A stretch of DNA of 64,000 bases from Eutreptiella sp. 'Long Island Sound 2002' (lineage: Eukaryota > Euglenozoa > Euglenophyceae > Eutreptiales > Eutreptiaceae), in NCBI GenBank assembly GCA_964036045.1, contig OZ038402.1, positions 4,650,581 through 4,714,580 of the forward strand, given 5' to 3'. Shown here piece after piece: positions 29,404 to 38,844 of the stretch (its first letter is position 1; the number at the start of each line of letters is the position of its first letter). Made by a program: the position numbers and the translations under genes. Under the pieces are notes generated by a model, which was not told the origin of the DNA, searched no databases, and saw nothing but the letters and a program-made list of their open reading frames with translations.

Positions 29404-29779
29404 GTCTGGGCCTCCGCCCCCCCCCCCCCCCGGGGCGACCTGGGCATTGCTCTGCGGGTGGGGGGGGGGGGTTGGCACGAGGCCGTGATGATGGTTTGTT
29501 TGCCTTTGGCGGCGCCTATTGGCCTCTGGCCACTGCACATTCTGACCCTCTGTGGGCCCAAACGTGTTTTGGTTGTGTCAACGGAGCCCCCGGATGAGTT
29601 CTCCTGTTTGACTACTCCGGGGGTTGGCCGTCCCGGAGACAGGCTGTTGCCCGTGCCGTTGACCAGGTGCATCCAGAGGCACATGCCGAGTCCGTGCGGG
29701 GGGTTGCCGACTCCAGCGCTGACTTGTGCGCGCCCACGTGTGCGTCTGCAGGGTCATTTTCCTGACAGGGGCTTCTAAC

Positions 29780-30230
29780 AACCGAGGGGGGGGGGGGGTA
29801 TGCGTTGTGGATTGGTTTGCAGGGTAAAGTCTGCAACATTGCCGCTGCAGATTTGGGAGGGTTGAGGAATCATAGTCATAACCCTGCCCCCCCCTCCCCA
29901 TTAATTACCCCGGGTTGCCAAAGGGGGGAATGATTAGGGGGGGGGGGGGGGGTTGTTTGACTCTTTTGCTGTGCACCAGGGGATAGGGCCAAACACATTG
30001 TCTCTGGTGTGCCCTGGATCGACTGAACTTGCCTGAATGTGCTGCGCACCTTGGGTATGTAGGAGAAGACAAGGGGGGTGTTATTCCGGGGGGGGGGGTG
30101 TTAGGGGGAGGGGGATTATTGGGCGGGGGGGATTATGAAGGGGGGAGGATTACTATGGGGGGGGAATTATTGGGGGGGGATAATTCGGGGGGGGGGGGGA
30201 TATTGGGGGGGGGGGCGATGATTAGGGGTT
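29780..30230. repeat. G-run-rich segment
   Basis: Repeated GGGGGG to G(14) runs, with GGATTATT and GGAATTATT between them from 30090 to 30220. A purine-rich, low-complexity stretch without coding signal. Confidence 0.7.
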
Positions 30231-30824
30231 TTAGCATGTGCAGCGCCAATGCCATTGCGGGAAAGAAGGAGACATGGTGTCAGCTTGACAACGTGTTCTC
30301 GGTAGGTCTGCGACTGATCCAGTCGCTTGTCACTGCGGAGCCGAAAGGCGCCGATGGCACCACTGCCGAGGGTTTTGTTGTGCTGACGTGTGCTTGTTCG
30401 CGGTGACCTGCACGCCACACGTCTCCGTATGGGGGGCGGGGCGGGGGGGTTTGGCACGGACGCCTGCCGAAGGAGGGGGGGCGGGGGGTTGGAGAAAGGG
30501 GCTTCCGTGCCGGAACAGGCGCCGGAACACAAGTTTTGGCGTGCAAAAGCTTTTTCCACCAAAGTCCTCCCCCCCCCCCCCCCCACATATGCGTAGTCAA
30601 AATGATCAGCGCGACGTGGGGATCGTTTCGAGCCGAAGATGTTGGGGTCGACCCCCCCCCCCCCGGCAGGTGGGGCACCCCCCCCCCCCCCCCCTGAATC
30701 CTCCCCTCCCGGCACGGCGGCCAAGGGGGGGGGTTGGGCAAATGGGCTTCCGTGCCACCGCCCCGCCCCCCCCCTCCCCTCAGAGCAATTTTCCTCCCCT
30801 CCTCCCTCTCTGCCTGTGCGCGTG

Positions 30825-30955
30825 CCCCCGCTGAGTCCTCTGGGGTATGTGCCGGTCGCTTGGCGGACGCGTGTCAGTGCCGCCGCCGGGCCATATGGCC
30901 TCTGTGCCGTGCCCCTCCGGAGGTGTGCGATCCTCGCCTGAGACGTTGGCCGGCC
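30825..30955 (+). repeat. Dispersed repeat family D, copy 2
   Basis: Similar to 26335-26500 over GAGTCCTCTGG, GGCGGACG, GTGTCAGTGCCG and GGCCTCTGTGCC. From 30231 to 30824 only poly-C/poly-G and spurious frames are seen. Confidence 0.65.
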
Positions 30956-31099
30956 CCTGCCCTGAGCACAATGTACTCCCTGCAACACACGACTCGCGAT
31001 GAGGAGCGCATCGTGGGGGGTGGGCGGGTTGGAGGCATGTGTTAGGCGGCCTGCCGGTGGCTGGGACAGGGTGCTGCACAGCAGCCCAGGAGGGGGCAC

Positions 31100-31490
31100 G
31101 GGCAGGGATCTATTGGAAGGGGGGGGAGGTACCCCCCCCCCCAATACCGAGGCCTTGTGCCAAACCCGCCCCCCCCCCCTCTCCAGGGCGCCCAGCCTAT
31201 GCCCAGCCACTGTCCCCCTGACGCCAACTTCCAGCCTCAATGGCATTTGTAACCGACAGGACGTTCACAGGGGTCGGCTTGTGGCCCTGGGCAGGGATGC
31301 ATTGGAACGGGGGGAGGTACCCCTCCCCCCCAGGGCGCCCAGCCTGTGCCCAGCCGCTGTCCCCCTAGCGCCAAGTGCCAGCCTCAATGGCATTTGTAAC
31401 CGACAGTAACCGCCCCCAACCGCTTCGGCAACCTCCTCCAACCGCCTGTCCAACCGCTTCTGGGGCCGCCTCTGAGGTCCCTTCCGTTCC
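31100..31490 (+). repeat. Dispersed repeat family B, two adjacent copies
   Basis: Two units at about 31100-31260 and 31290-31490, each with GGGCAGGGAT, poly-G, CCAGGGCGCCCAGCCT, and CCTCAATGGCATTTGTAACC. The second has the complete CTCCTCCAACCGCCTG end. Confidence 0.75.
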
Positions 31491-31799
31491 AATGCATCCC
31501 TGGGGCTTCAGCAAATGGGCTTTCGTGCCACCCCCCTCCCTCACGAAGCAATTTCCACCTCGTGCGTGACCTGAGGCTCACAACGCGCATCACTTCGCCC
31601 CTCGCGCCCCGCGCTCCCCCATCCGCCAACCGACGCCCGTTGGCGGGTGACCGACCGCAGTTACCCATCGGGTGGCGCTCTGTCGGGGTCCGAGCGCCCC
31701 GGAGCCCGGGCGGTCTTTGTTCGTCTGTCTGGTCGTTCGGTGGTGAGGGTCGCCCTGGTCGTCAGCCTGACATTAGAAGCGCCGACAACCGTAGGACCA

Positions 31800-31862
31800 A
31801 CGTGACCATCGTGGGAAACAATGAAACTTACAATCAGGAAAATCTGAGCGGGGCATTTTTTT
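31800..31862 (+). repeat. Dispersed repeat family A, copy 2 (partial)
   Basis: GACCATCGTGGGAAACAATG to GAGCGGGGCATTTTTTTG. It then passes into T-rich sequence (31863-31945). Confidence 0.6.
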
Positions 31863-32254
31863 GAATTTTTTTCGGAATATTTTTGGATTTTTTGGATTTT
31901 TGGGGGGAATCTTGTCGGGCCATTTTTGGGACTTTTGGGAAGACTTTTGGGTCCCTCCCCCCCCTCCCCCCTCGCCCCGCTGCTCAAAAGACGCCCTGAA
32001 CGGGGGAGATCAGAGGCCAGCAGCCGCAGTGATGGGGGGGCCAATGGAAGTCGCCGAGAGCGGGAAAGGCCAAAGAACTGAGAGGTGGGGACTTGGAGGC
32101 GTGGAGAAGTAGTCTGAGGCTGCGCTGTAGCACGCTCGCTGGGGCAAGATGGGCACCGTTGGGTGCTTGGCTACCCCGCCCCCTTCAGCCCCGCATTACA
32201 ACGGCTGTACACTGTCGGAGGACCTGGGGGTACCCCCCCCCCCCAGACCAGGCT

Positions 32255-32340
32255 GACCATTGCAGGGAAAACCGAAATTTAACGTACGGAGCATCCGATC
32301 GGGCCATCTTTGGTACACAAACTTTTGGGTCCCAGACCAG
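32255..32340 (+). repeat. Dispersed repeat family A, copy 3
   Basis: CTGACCATTGCAGGGAAAAC to ACAAACTTTTGGGTCCCAGA, directly in front of the 42-bp minisatellite. Confidence 0.7.
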
Positions 32341-32355
32341 CGTCAGTCACCCTAC

Positions 32356-33448
32356 CAACGGCCATCAGTTACCCTCCAACCGCCGTCGGTTACCCTTCAA
32401 CAGCTGTCCGTTACCCTCCAACCGCCGTCGGTTACCCTTCAACAGCTGTCCGTTACCCTCCAACCGCCGTCGGTTACCCTTCAACAGCTGTCCGTTACCC
32501 TCCAACCGCCGTCGGTTAGCCTTCAACAGCTGTCCGTTACCCTCCAACCGCCGTCGGTTACCCTTCAACAGCTGTCCGTTACCCTCCAACCGCCGTCGGT
32601 TAGCCTTCAACAGCTGTCCGTTACCCTCCAACCGCCGTCGGTTACCCTTCAACAGCTGTCCGTTACCCTCCAACCGCCGTCGGTTACCCTTCAACAGCTG
32701 TCCGGTACCCTCCAACCGCCGTCGGTTACCCTTCAACAGCTGTCCGGTACCCTCCAACCGCCGTCGGTTACCCTTCAACAGCTGTCCGGTACCCTCCAAC
32801 CGCCGTCGGTTAGCCTTCAACAGCTGTCCGTTACCCTCCAACCGCCGTCGGTTACCCTTCAACAGCTGTCCGTTACCCTCCAACCGCCGTCGGTTACCCT
32901 TCAACAGCTGTCCGTTACCCTCCAACCGCCGTCGGTTACCCTTCAACAGCTGTCCGTTACCCTCCAACCGCCGTCGGTTACCCTTCAACAGCTGTCCGTT
33001 ACCCTCCAACCGCCGTCGGTTACCCTTCAACAGCTGTCCGGTACCCTCCAACCGCCGTCGGTTACCCTTCAACAGCTGTCCGTTACCCTCCAACCGCCGT
33101 CGGTTACCCTTCAACAGCTGTCCGGTACCCTCCAACCGCCGTCGGTTACCCTTCAACAGCTGTCCGGTACCCTCCAACCGCCGTCGGTTAGCCTTCAACA
33201 GCTGTCCGTTACCCTCCAACCGCCGTCGGTTACCCTTCAACAGCTGTCCGGTACCCTCCAACCGCCGTCGGTTACCCTTCAACAGCTGTCCGTTACCCTC
33301 CAACCGCCGTCGGTTACCCTTCAACAGCTGTCCGGTACCCTCCAACCGCCGTCGGTTACCCTTCAACAGCTGTCCGTTACCCTCCAACCGCCGTCGGTTA
33401 CCCTTCAACAGCTATCCGTTACCCTCCAACCGCCGTCGGTTAGCCTTC
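32356..33448. repeat. 42-bp minisatellite, about 26 copies
   Basis: Each unit joins TTACCCTCCAACCGCCGTCG and GTTACCCTTCAACAGCTGTC. Variation is limited to a few positions (TTACC/GTACC, TTACC/TTAGC, one CTATCC). The unit contains an imperfect internal duplication (GGTTACCCTTCAAC versus CGTTACCCTCCAAC), so it arose as a dimer of about 21 bp. 42 is a multiple of three, which keeps frames open for a kilobase on both strands. It lies inside the second recognised TATDN1 intron, 54 bp before exon C. Confidence 0.95.
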
Positions 33449-33501
33449 ACCCCCCCCCCCCCCGCCTTCTAATGTTCGCCCGCTCATCGCCCCCTGCGCA
33501 G

Positions 33502-33789
33502 ATCCCTCTCGACCGCCTGCTGCTCGAGACGGACGCCCCGTGGTGCGGGATCCAGCGCTCGCACGCGAGTCACGCGTACGTGCGCACCCCCGTGCGGAGC
33601 AAGAAGAAGAACACGTTCGAGCGGGGGCTGCAGGTCAAGTCCCGCAACGAGCCGTGCAACCTCGTGCAGGTGCTGGAGGTCGTGGCGCAGTGCCATCCGG
33701 GGGTCCAGACCGTCGAGCAGCTGGCGGCCATCGTGCACGCGAACACCCTTCGGCTGTTCTGGGGCGGTTCCGGTGCAGCAGACCCGTAG
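33502..33789 (+). CDS. TATDN1 exon C and stop
   Basis: 95 codons and TAG. It encodes IPLDRLLLETDAPWCG (the catalytic Asp of the TatD barrel), then H-A-S, KKK, and SRNEPCNLVQVLEVVA, which matches the TATDN1 RNEP motif, and ends GSGAADP. The acceptor is CCCCTGCGCAG. The three exons total about 314 residues plus an unseen start exon, against roughly 300 for animal TATDN1. It looks intact. Confidence 0.93.
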   Translation: MPLDRLLLETDAPWCGIQRSHASHAYVRTPVRSKKKNTFERGLQVKSRNEPCNLVQVLEVVAQCHPGVQTVEQLAAIVHANTLRLFWGGSGAADP

Positions 33790-33939
33790 AGCGCCCGGTG
33801 GCGGGGGCTCCGGGAGCCGCTCCGGTTGTTTGCTGGAGGACCGCCCGCTCGCGGTCACCGCGTGCGCCGCGCGTGCCCCCCCCCCCAACCAACACGATCA
33901 CCGGCACCGGATGTATCCCGGATGCCCCAGGGATCAGGG

Positions 33940-34135
33940 CTGTCCTTAAGAACCGTAATTTTTTTTCTGTGAAGGACAGCCCGCAAGGACCACCAACGGC
34001 CAACCGCCAACCACCACCAACCGCCACCCGCCAACCGCCATGAACCACCAACCGCCACCCGCTAACCACCAGCAACCACCATCTGCCAACCGCCAACCGC
34101 CGCCAACCGCCAACCGCCGCCAACCGCCAATCATT
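33940..34135 (+). mobile_element. Hairpin element with CCAACC-rich tail, copy 1
   Basis: GGGCTGTCCTTAAG and GAAGGACAGCCC form a stem around a T-rich loop (about 33938-33984). It is followed by CCACCAACGGCC and about 140 bp of CCAACCGCCA-type repeats. A lone stem half (CCTTAAGGACAGCCC) recurs near 34247. Confidence 0.6.
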
Positions 34136-34494
34136 GTTCAATAATGCTTCTCTGGTTTTGTGTCCTGCCCATGTCATGACCATGAAGCAGAGAGCGTCCC
34201 CTTGAACGTCCGTTTCTGTTGGCATTACGAACCCCGCTTTCCCCCCCTTAAGGACAGCCCTGGCAAGGATGTGGTACTGATCTGGCGTCCGGCACAAGTC
34301 TCGCTAGGATCGCGCAGCAGCGCCCACGCAACCAGCACTCCGTAGGAAGCAGCCGCATCCGGTGCGCGACTCAGCAGGGCCCGGCTCTATGTCATGGCGT
34401 GTGATGTGGGGGGCACTCGCGGCCCGTCCGGTACTGGCGCGATACGTCGTACACTGGCCCGAGATGGCTCGGGCCCCAGAATCAAGGTGCACAG
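34136..34494. other. No gene supported
   Basis: Non-coding. A GCACTCCGTAGGAAGCAGC-type phrase weakly resembles 22600-22700. Confidence 0.35.
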
Positions 34495-34992
34495 GGGAGT
34501 GGTGGGAGAGGGTGGGAGAGGGTTGGGAGAGGGTTGGCAGAGGGTTGGGAGAGGGTGGGTGTGGGTTGGGAGAGGGTTGGGAGAGGGTTGGGAGAGGGTG
34601 GGAGAGGGTGGGAGAGGGTTGGGAGAGGGTTGGCAGCGGGTTGGGAGAGGGTTGGGAGAGGGTTGGGAGAGGGTGGGAAAGGGTTGGGAGAGGGTTGGGA
34701 GAGGGTGGCTGTGGGTTGGGAGAGGGTGGGAGAGGGTTGGGAGAGGGTGGAAGAGGGTGGGAGAGGGTTGGGAGAGGGTTGGGAGAGGGTTGGGAGAGGG
34801 TTGGGAGAGGGTTGGGAGAGGGTTGGGAGAGGGTGGGAGAGAGGGTGGGAGAGGGTTGGGAGAGGGTTGGGAGGGGGTGGGAGAGGGTTGGGAGAGGGTT
34901 GGGAGAGGGTTGGGAGAGGGTTGGAAGAGGGTTGGGAGAGGGTTGGGAGAGGTTGGGAGAGGGTTGGGAGAGGGTTGGGAGAGGGTTGGGTC
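34495..34992 (+). repeat. G-rich minisatellite of GGGAGAGGGTT units
   Basis: About 45 units of 10-11 bp (GGGAGAGGGTT with variants GGGAGAGGGT, GGCAGAGGGTT, GGGTGTGGGTT) on the plus strand. The strand is almost free of C and carries hundreds of bases of GGG runs at quadruplex-compatible spacing. The long open frames here on both strands are artefacts. Confidence 0.9.
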
Positions 34993-35600
34993 AGCCCACC
35001 GAAGCATGACAGTTGCCTTTTTTCACGTGTGGGCAAAGCGTTTCGCGCCGAGCCGCAAAGGCACTCATGACTGGGAATGTTCCCCCCATGTGAGCCTCCC
35101 TCATTGGCTCCCTCGCTCGCACGCATCCCCACCCCCCTCTGAATGATGGATTCCTGTCCAACGGGTTGGGCCAAGTGAACAACGAATTGGGACCGGGTAG
35201 GGACGGGGTTGAGACCGTTTAGAAGACGTGGAGACAGCCCTGAGACAGAGCATTGTATCTCAACGAGTTGGGTCGGATTTCGTCTTCTGTCGTTCGGGGA
35301 GGCTTTCCAGCGATGAATGTATGGCAGTTTGCAATCTCGATCATCTGTGCAACGCCCATTACGTCCGACCGTCCGTTTCCGTCGGCGTTACAAACCCCAA
35401 CAGACACAGCAAAGGGGGGGGGGGGGGGGTTGGGGGGTTGGAGCCACTTTTCCACCCCCCACCCCCCCCCCCCGCAAACCTTTTCCCCACCTCCCAAAGA
35501 TGGCAGATCCCGGTTCCGACCAGCATACCACGTGCCGGGGGGCAGCAGCAGCATCCCAGATTCAGGGGCGACGGTTGGATGAAGCGCATCACCGCCAGCA
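34993..35600. other. No gene supported
   Basis: Non-coding with G and C runs near 35417-35429 and 35456-35473. Confidence 0.4.
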
Positions 35601-35812
35601 CCAGGGCGGTCCTTAAGGAACCCAAAAAATTTTTTTTTGCTAAGGACCGCCTCGAAGGATCGCCCCCCGGGACCACCAACCGGCAACCACCAACCGCCAC
35701 CAACCGCCAACCACCAACCGCTGCCAACCGCCAACCACCAACCGTCAACTACTGCCAACTGCCACCAACCACCCATCACCAACCACCAATCACCAAACAC
35801 TAACCGCCGGAG
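35601..35812 (+). mobile_element. Hairpin element with CCAACC-rich tail, copy 2
   Basis: GGCGGTCCTTA and TAAGGACCGCC pair around an A/T-rich loop (35604-35652). This is followed by GGGACCACCAACC and CCAACC/CCACCA repeats to about 35810. It has the same layout as 33940-34135. Confidence 0.6.
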
Positions 35813-37839
35813 GTGAGTGACACGCGTCGGGGCAAGTTCAGCTAGTGTGAACTGTGAAACCTGGAGGGAGGGAAGGGAGAACCAAGAGATGGTCCGCAGC
35901 GCCTGAAGGCATGTGCTGGACAGTGCAGACATTGCTCCAAACCATCTATGACGGCGCCTCCAGCGCCGTATCTGTGGACAATCTGTGGCGGCGCCACTAG
36001 TGCCGTACCCATGACGATGCACCGTGAGAGTTCCCGGCAGTGATGGATGTAGTGGTGACTGAATCATTTTGGTGGGGATAGGGTGGGGGTTGGGGGGGGG
36101 CTCTGAGGGGCCTGAGATGACGAAATGGCGACTGCAAAATTCCTTTCTGCCTGTGATGGTAAAGGATAAATTTTGGTGCCGAAGACGCCGAACTTTATTT
36201 CTAAGGGGCCAAAGGTGGTTCAAAATCTCGAACAAATTTTCTTTCAGAGATGTCATGAGGCCCATCAAATTGATCAGCGGAACGCGCTGAACGCGAAGAT
36301 GTATGTGGGGGGGCCAACAGTCACATTTTTTCAAGGGTCAAAAGTGGTAACAATTGGCAAAAATTGGCCGGCCGAATTTGTCATCGTCATTTCGTCATCG
36401 GCGGTGGTGGGGGGGGGGGGGCACACACTATATCCATCCCTGATTTCCGGAGCGATTCCGGAGGGTGACAACATCATTGCTTTATGGCCAAGACCTACGT
36501 CCAAGCAACATTAGGCGTTGGTTCCGTCAATTTTCGCGCCGTGGATTTTGGCGGTGCACTTTTCAATTGGTTCAATTGGTTCTTCTGTGTGCTACGTGTG
36601 CTGTCTGATACCTGGGGTTTGAGGTGCACGATGTTCATATTTTGGGTCAAGGAAGCGGATTGGGGCATGATCGCCTTTTCGCCTATTTTGCCCCTTGGCT
36701 TTCAGAATCTTAAGCCATGCGTTTCCGCATGCCCCACGCACAGTGTAGCACGTGGGCACCACCCTTGTCCAGGTTTGGTTCTGTCAATTTCTGGTCATTT
36801 ACCGTTGCTCGGACAGGGTGTGCGTGCGTGTGCGTGCGTGCGTGCGTGCGTGTGTGTGTATCTGAGATCCGGACGATCATTTTCTGCAAAGATTTTTGGC
36901 GATTGCTGCCCCTGTGCCCTCTTCCTCTTCTTCTCGTGCTTTGTTTCAACCCCCCCCCCCTTCCCTGCGTCAATCCACTTTGAGCGTCCAACGCCTCGGC
37001 ACGGCAGGGGAACGCAGCGGAGGGGGGTAAGCGGGAGCTGCTGGGCGGGGTGGGGATGGGCTTGATTGGCCCGCTTTGAACGCTATTTGCTCTCTGCCGT
37101 CCGGACCCGGCAGGCCGATGCACACATGCCGCTGGGTGCATACTTCCAGGACCGAAATGCAACAGGCAGCCCCCTGACCAAGAGCTTTTGGTCCAATCAC
37201 ATTCCTGAAGGAGAGTCGATGAACTGAATGTTGATGAGCGAAGGCATTTGCTCCTCAGTTTTGGTCATCCGTAAATCTGCCTGGTACACCCTCAGTGGCG
37301 TTGGAGTCCCCTTCCTCTCCCAACGAGGCCTCTGACCTCATCATGTCCTTTGTGGAAGCGCCGTTGTTGTCTGACTGGAGTTGTGTGTTCATTGCTTTGC
37401 ATTACGTGTTGGTGCATGTGCGCGTGCATGTGTGGGGGGGGGGTCGTGCCTGTATGTTGCGTAAATCGTGTGTATGTGTGCTTGCGTGCGCGCTCTTGTT
37501 ACTGCTGCGGCTGGTAGAGTTGTGCTGTTTGTGGGTTACTGGGCCCCTGGTGTAGCGGTTGGCCTCTCGTAGAAGGTCGCGGTGTCAGTGAGGCGTCGCA
37601 CCTGGGCGCTCACTGATGGAGAAGGCTAATTTAGTGCACGCAGGTGGCACCTGGCCCTGAGCACCAGTCATCGTTTGCTGTTTGTGTATCTGGTGTTGCG
37701 TATCTTAGGCTCTGGGCTTTTATCTGGGATTGATGTACACATGGTCCTTCGTCGTTAAGGGTCCCACCATGTGCGGGGGGGGGGGGGGGGATGGATGGGT
37801 GCGGGGGGGGGGGGGGGGGGTTGTGGGGGGGTGCATGGG
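35813..37839. other. No gene supported
   Basis: Two diverged copies of a GGCGGCGCC/GTGCCGTA phrase lie at 35950-36010. A TGCG/TG microsatellite lies at 36820-36860. A box A-like TGGTGTAGCGGTT lies at about 37550 without a matching box B. Frames are open for up to 190 codons but show no domain or composition typical of a protein. Confidence 0.4.
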
Positions 37840-38032
37840 ATGTATTAGAACGGCCGTACACCGTAGGAGGAGGGGGGGTACCTCCCCCCGGACCCCCCTC
37901 CCTCCCCCCACCCCTCCTCCCCTTCCAATGTTTGAGGCTGACAGCCAAAACTTTGCTTCGGCACCTCCGGCGCCAAGAGCCTAAAAATTTTTGGCCTGCC
38001 TTCGGCGGGGACCATAGGGGGACCATAGGACT
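37840..38032 (+). repeat. Dispersed repeat family C, copy 2
   Basis: TTAGAACGGCCGTACACCGT through CTTCCAATGTTTGAGGCTGA to GCCTTCGGCGGGGACCATAG. It matches 25926-26115 with about 85-90 per cent identity by eye. Confidence 0.8.
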
Positions 38033-38541
38033 CCAAAATCCTGTTCAGAACTGCCCCGGCATTAGTGTCATCATTAATATGCAAAATGCAAAGGGTTTTG
38101 CGTCCAGTGGGTCCTTCAATTGCTCCATGATGGCAAGAAATTCTGGTGCATGGAATGATTACCAGCTGGCATTGTTGTAACTCAGGACCACCCTTAGTGA
38201 GGCAGTTGATTGGGGTAAGTATCTGGCACCAGATTAGCAATCGAGGTGTTTGGGACAGAGAACAGGACGCATTGCATTGTGCACATGCAACACTATTCCG
38301 GGGAGAGGTTGGCCCTTTTGGGCCGCATGTCCAGTGGCCCCATTTTTGGTGACCTGAATGAACCCACAACAGTTTTGGCAACAATCATTCTCCACCCACT
38401 TTTGGCCTGTTTCTCGTCTCACAATGGATTTTTTTCAAGACAGTTGCAATTTTGCACGGACACAAAAGGGCCAACAGTGGTTTATCACGGCATCACTCCA
38501 TTTTTACTGTTCTAATTGCTGACTCTCTTTTTTCCACTCAG

Positions 38542-38760
38542 TTTTTGGAACCCAATTCCTCATCTTGCTGCACGAGTACTGGGCCACCAGTTTTCAGTTT
38601 TTGCTCACTTTTTGGTATTCAGCATGGTATGTCAACGCATCGTCCACCAAAAGTTGGGCGGCAACCGAAGCAGCAGCTGCTTGCTGCCATAACCCATGTT
38701 CAACGTACACCCTGAAACAGGGATATGAAACCTTGCAGCATACACCAGATTTGTGATCCC
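38542..38760 (+). CDS. Possible exon, hydrophobic then Cys/Ala-rich
   Basis: A strong acceptor (CTCTTTTTTCCACTCAG, AG at 38540-38541) precedes a frame reading FLILLHEYWATSFQFLL, TFWYSAWYV and TKSWAATEAAAACC, ending in a TGA near 38758. The composition is that of a membrane segment. It lies only 85 bp before the kinase ATG and is not repeated in the other two units, so it belongs to the unique left flank. No family recognised. Confidence 0.3.
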
Positions 38761-38844
38761 AACCCCAACCACTCCATTTTTCTTTCTGTCACACAGACTG
38801 CGTTGCACAGCTTTGTCTTTCCACTTTCATTGCTCCGTGGAATT

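Larger units (their letters stand above)
29404..33501 (+). other. TATDN1 intron, 4.1 kb
   Basis: Bounded by GT at 29404 and AG at 33500-33501. It contains G-rich sequence at about 29780-30230 (many GGGGGG runs), repeat families A, B and D, and the 42-bp minisatellite. Confidence 0.85.

Noticed and set aside
32356-33789. A 509-residue plus-strand repeat protein ending in TatD sequence, and a 347-residue minus-strand repeat protein
   Set aside because: Both arise because the 42-bp unit is a multiple of three. The plus frame reaches TatD only by reading through a good splice acceptor.
34362-35174. Long Gly/Glu/Arg-rich and Pro/Ser/Leu-rich frames on both strands
   Set aside because: They are translations of the GGGAGAGGGTT minisatellite; no start, domain or codon pattern supports them.
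36484-37065. 193-codon plus-strand ORF
   Set aside because: It crosses a TGCG microsatellite and has composition typical of noncoding GC-rich sequence.
37545-37620. tRNA gene suggested by TGGTGTAGCGGTT
   Set aside because: No box B or T-arm follows at the right distance and the acceptor ends do not pair.
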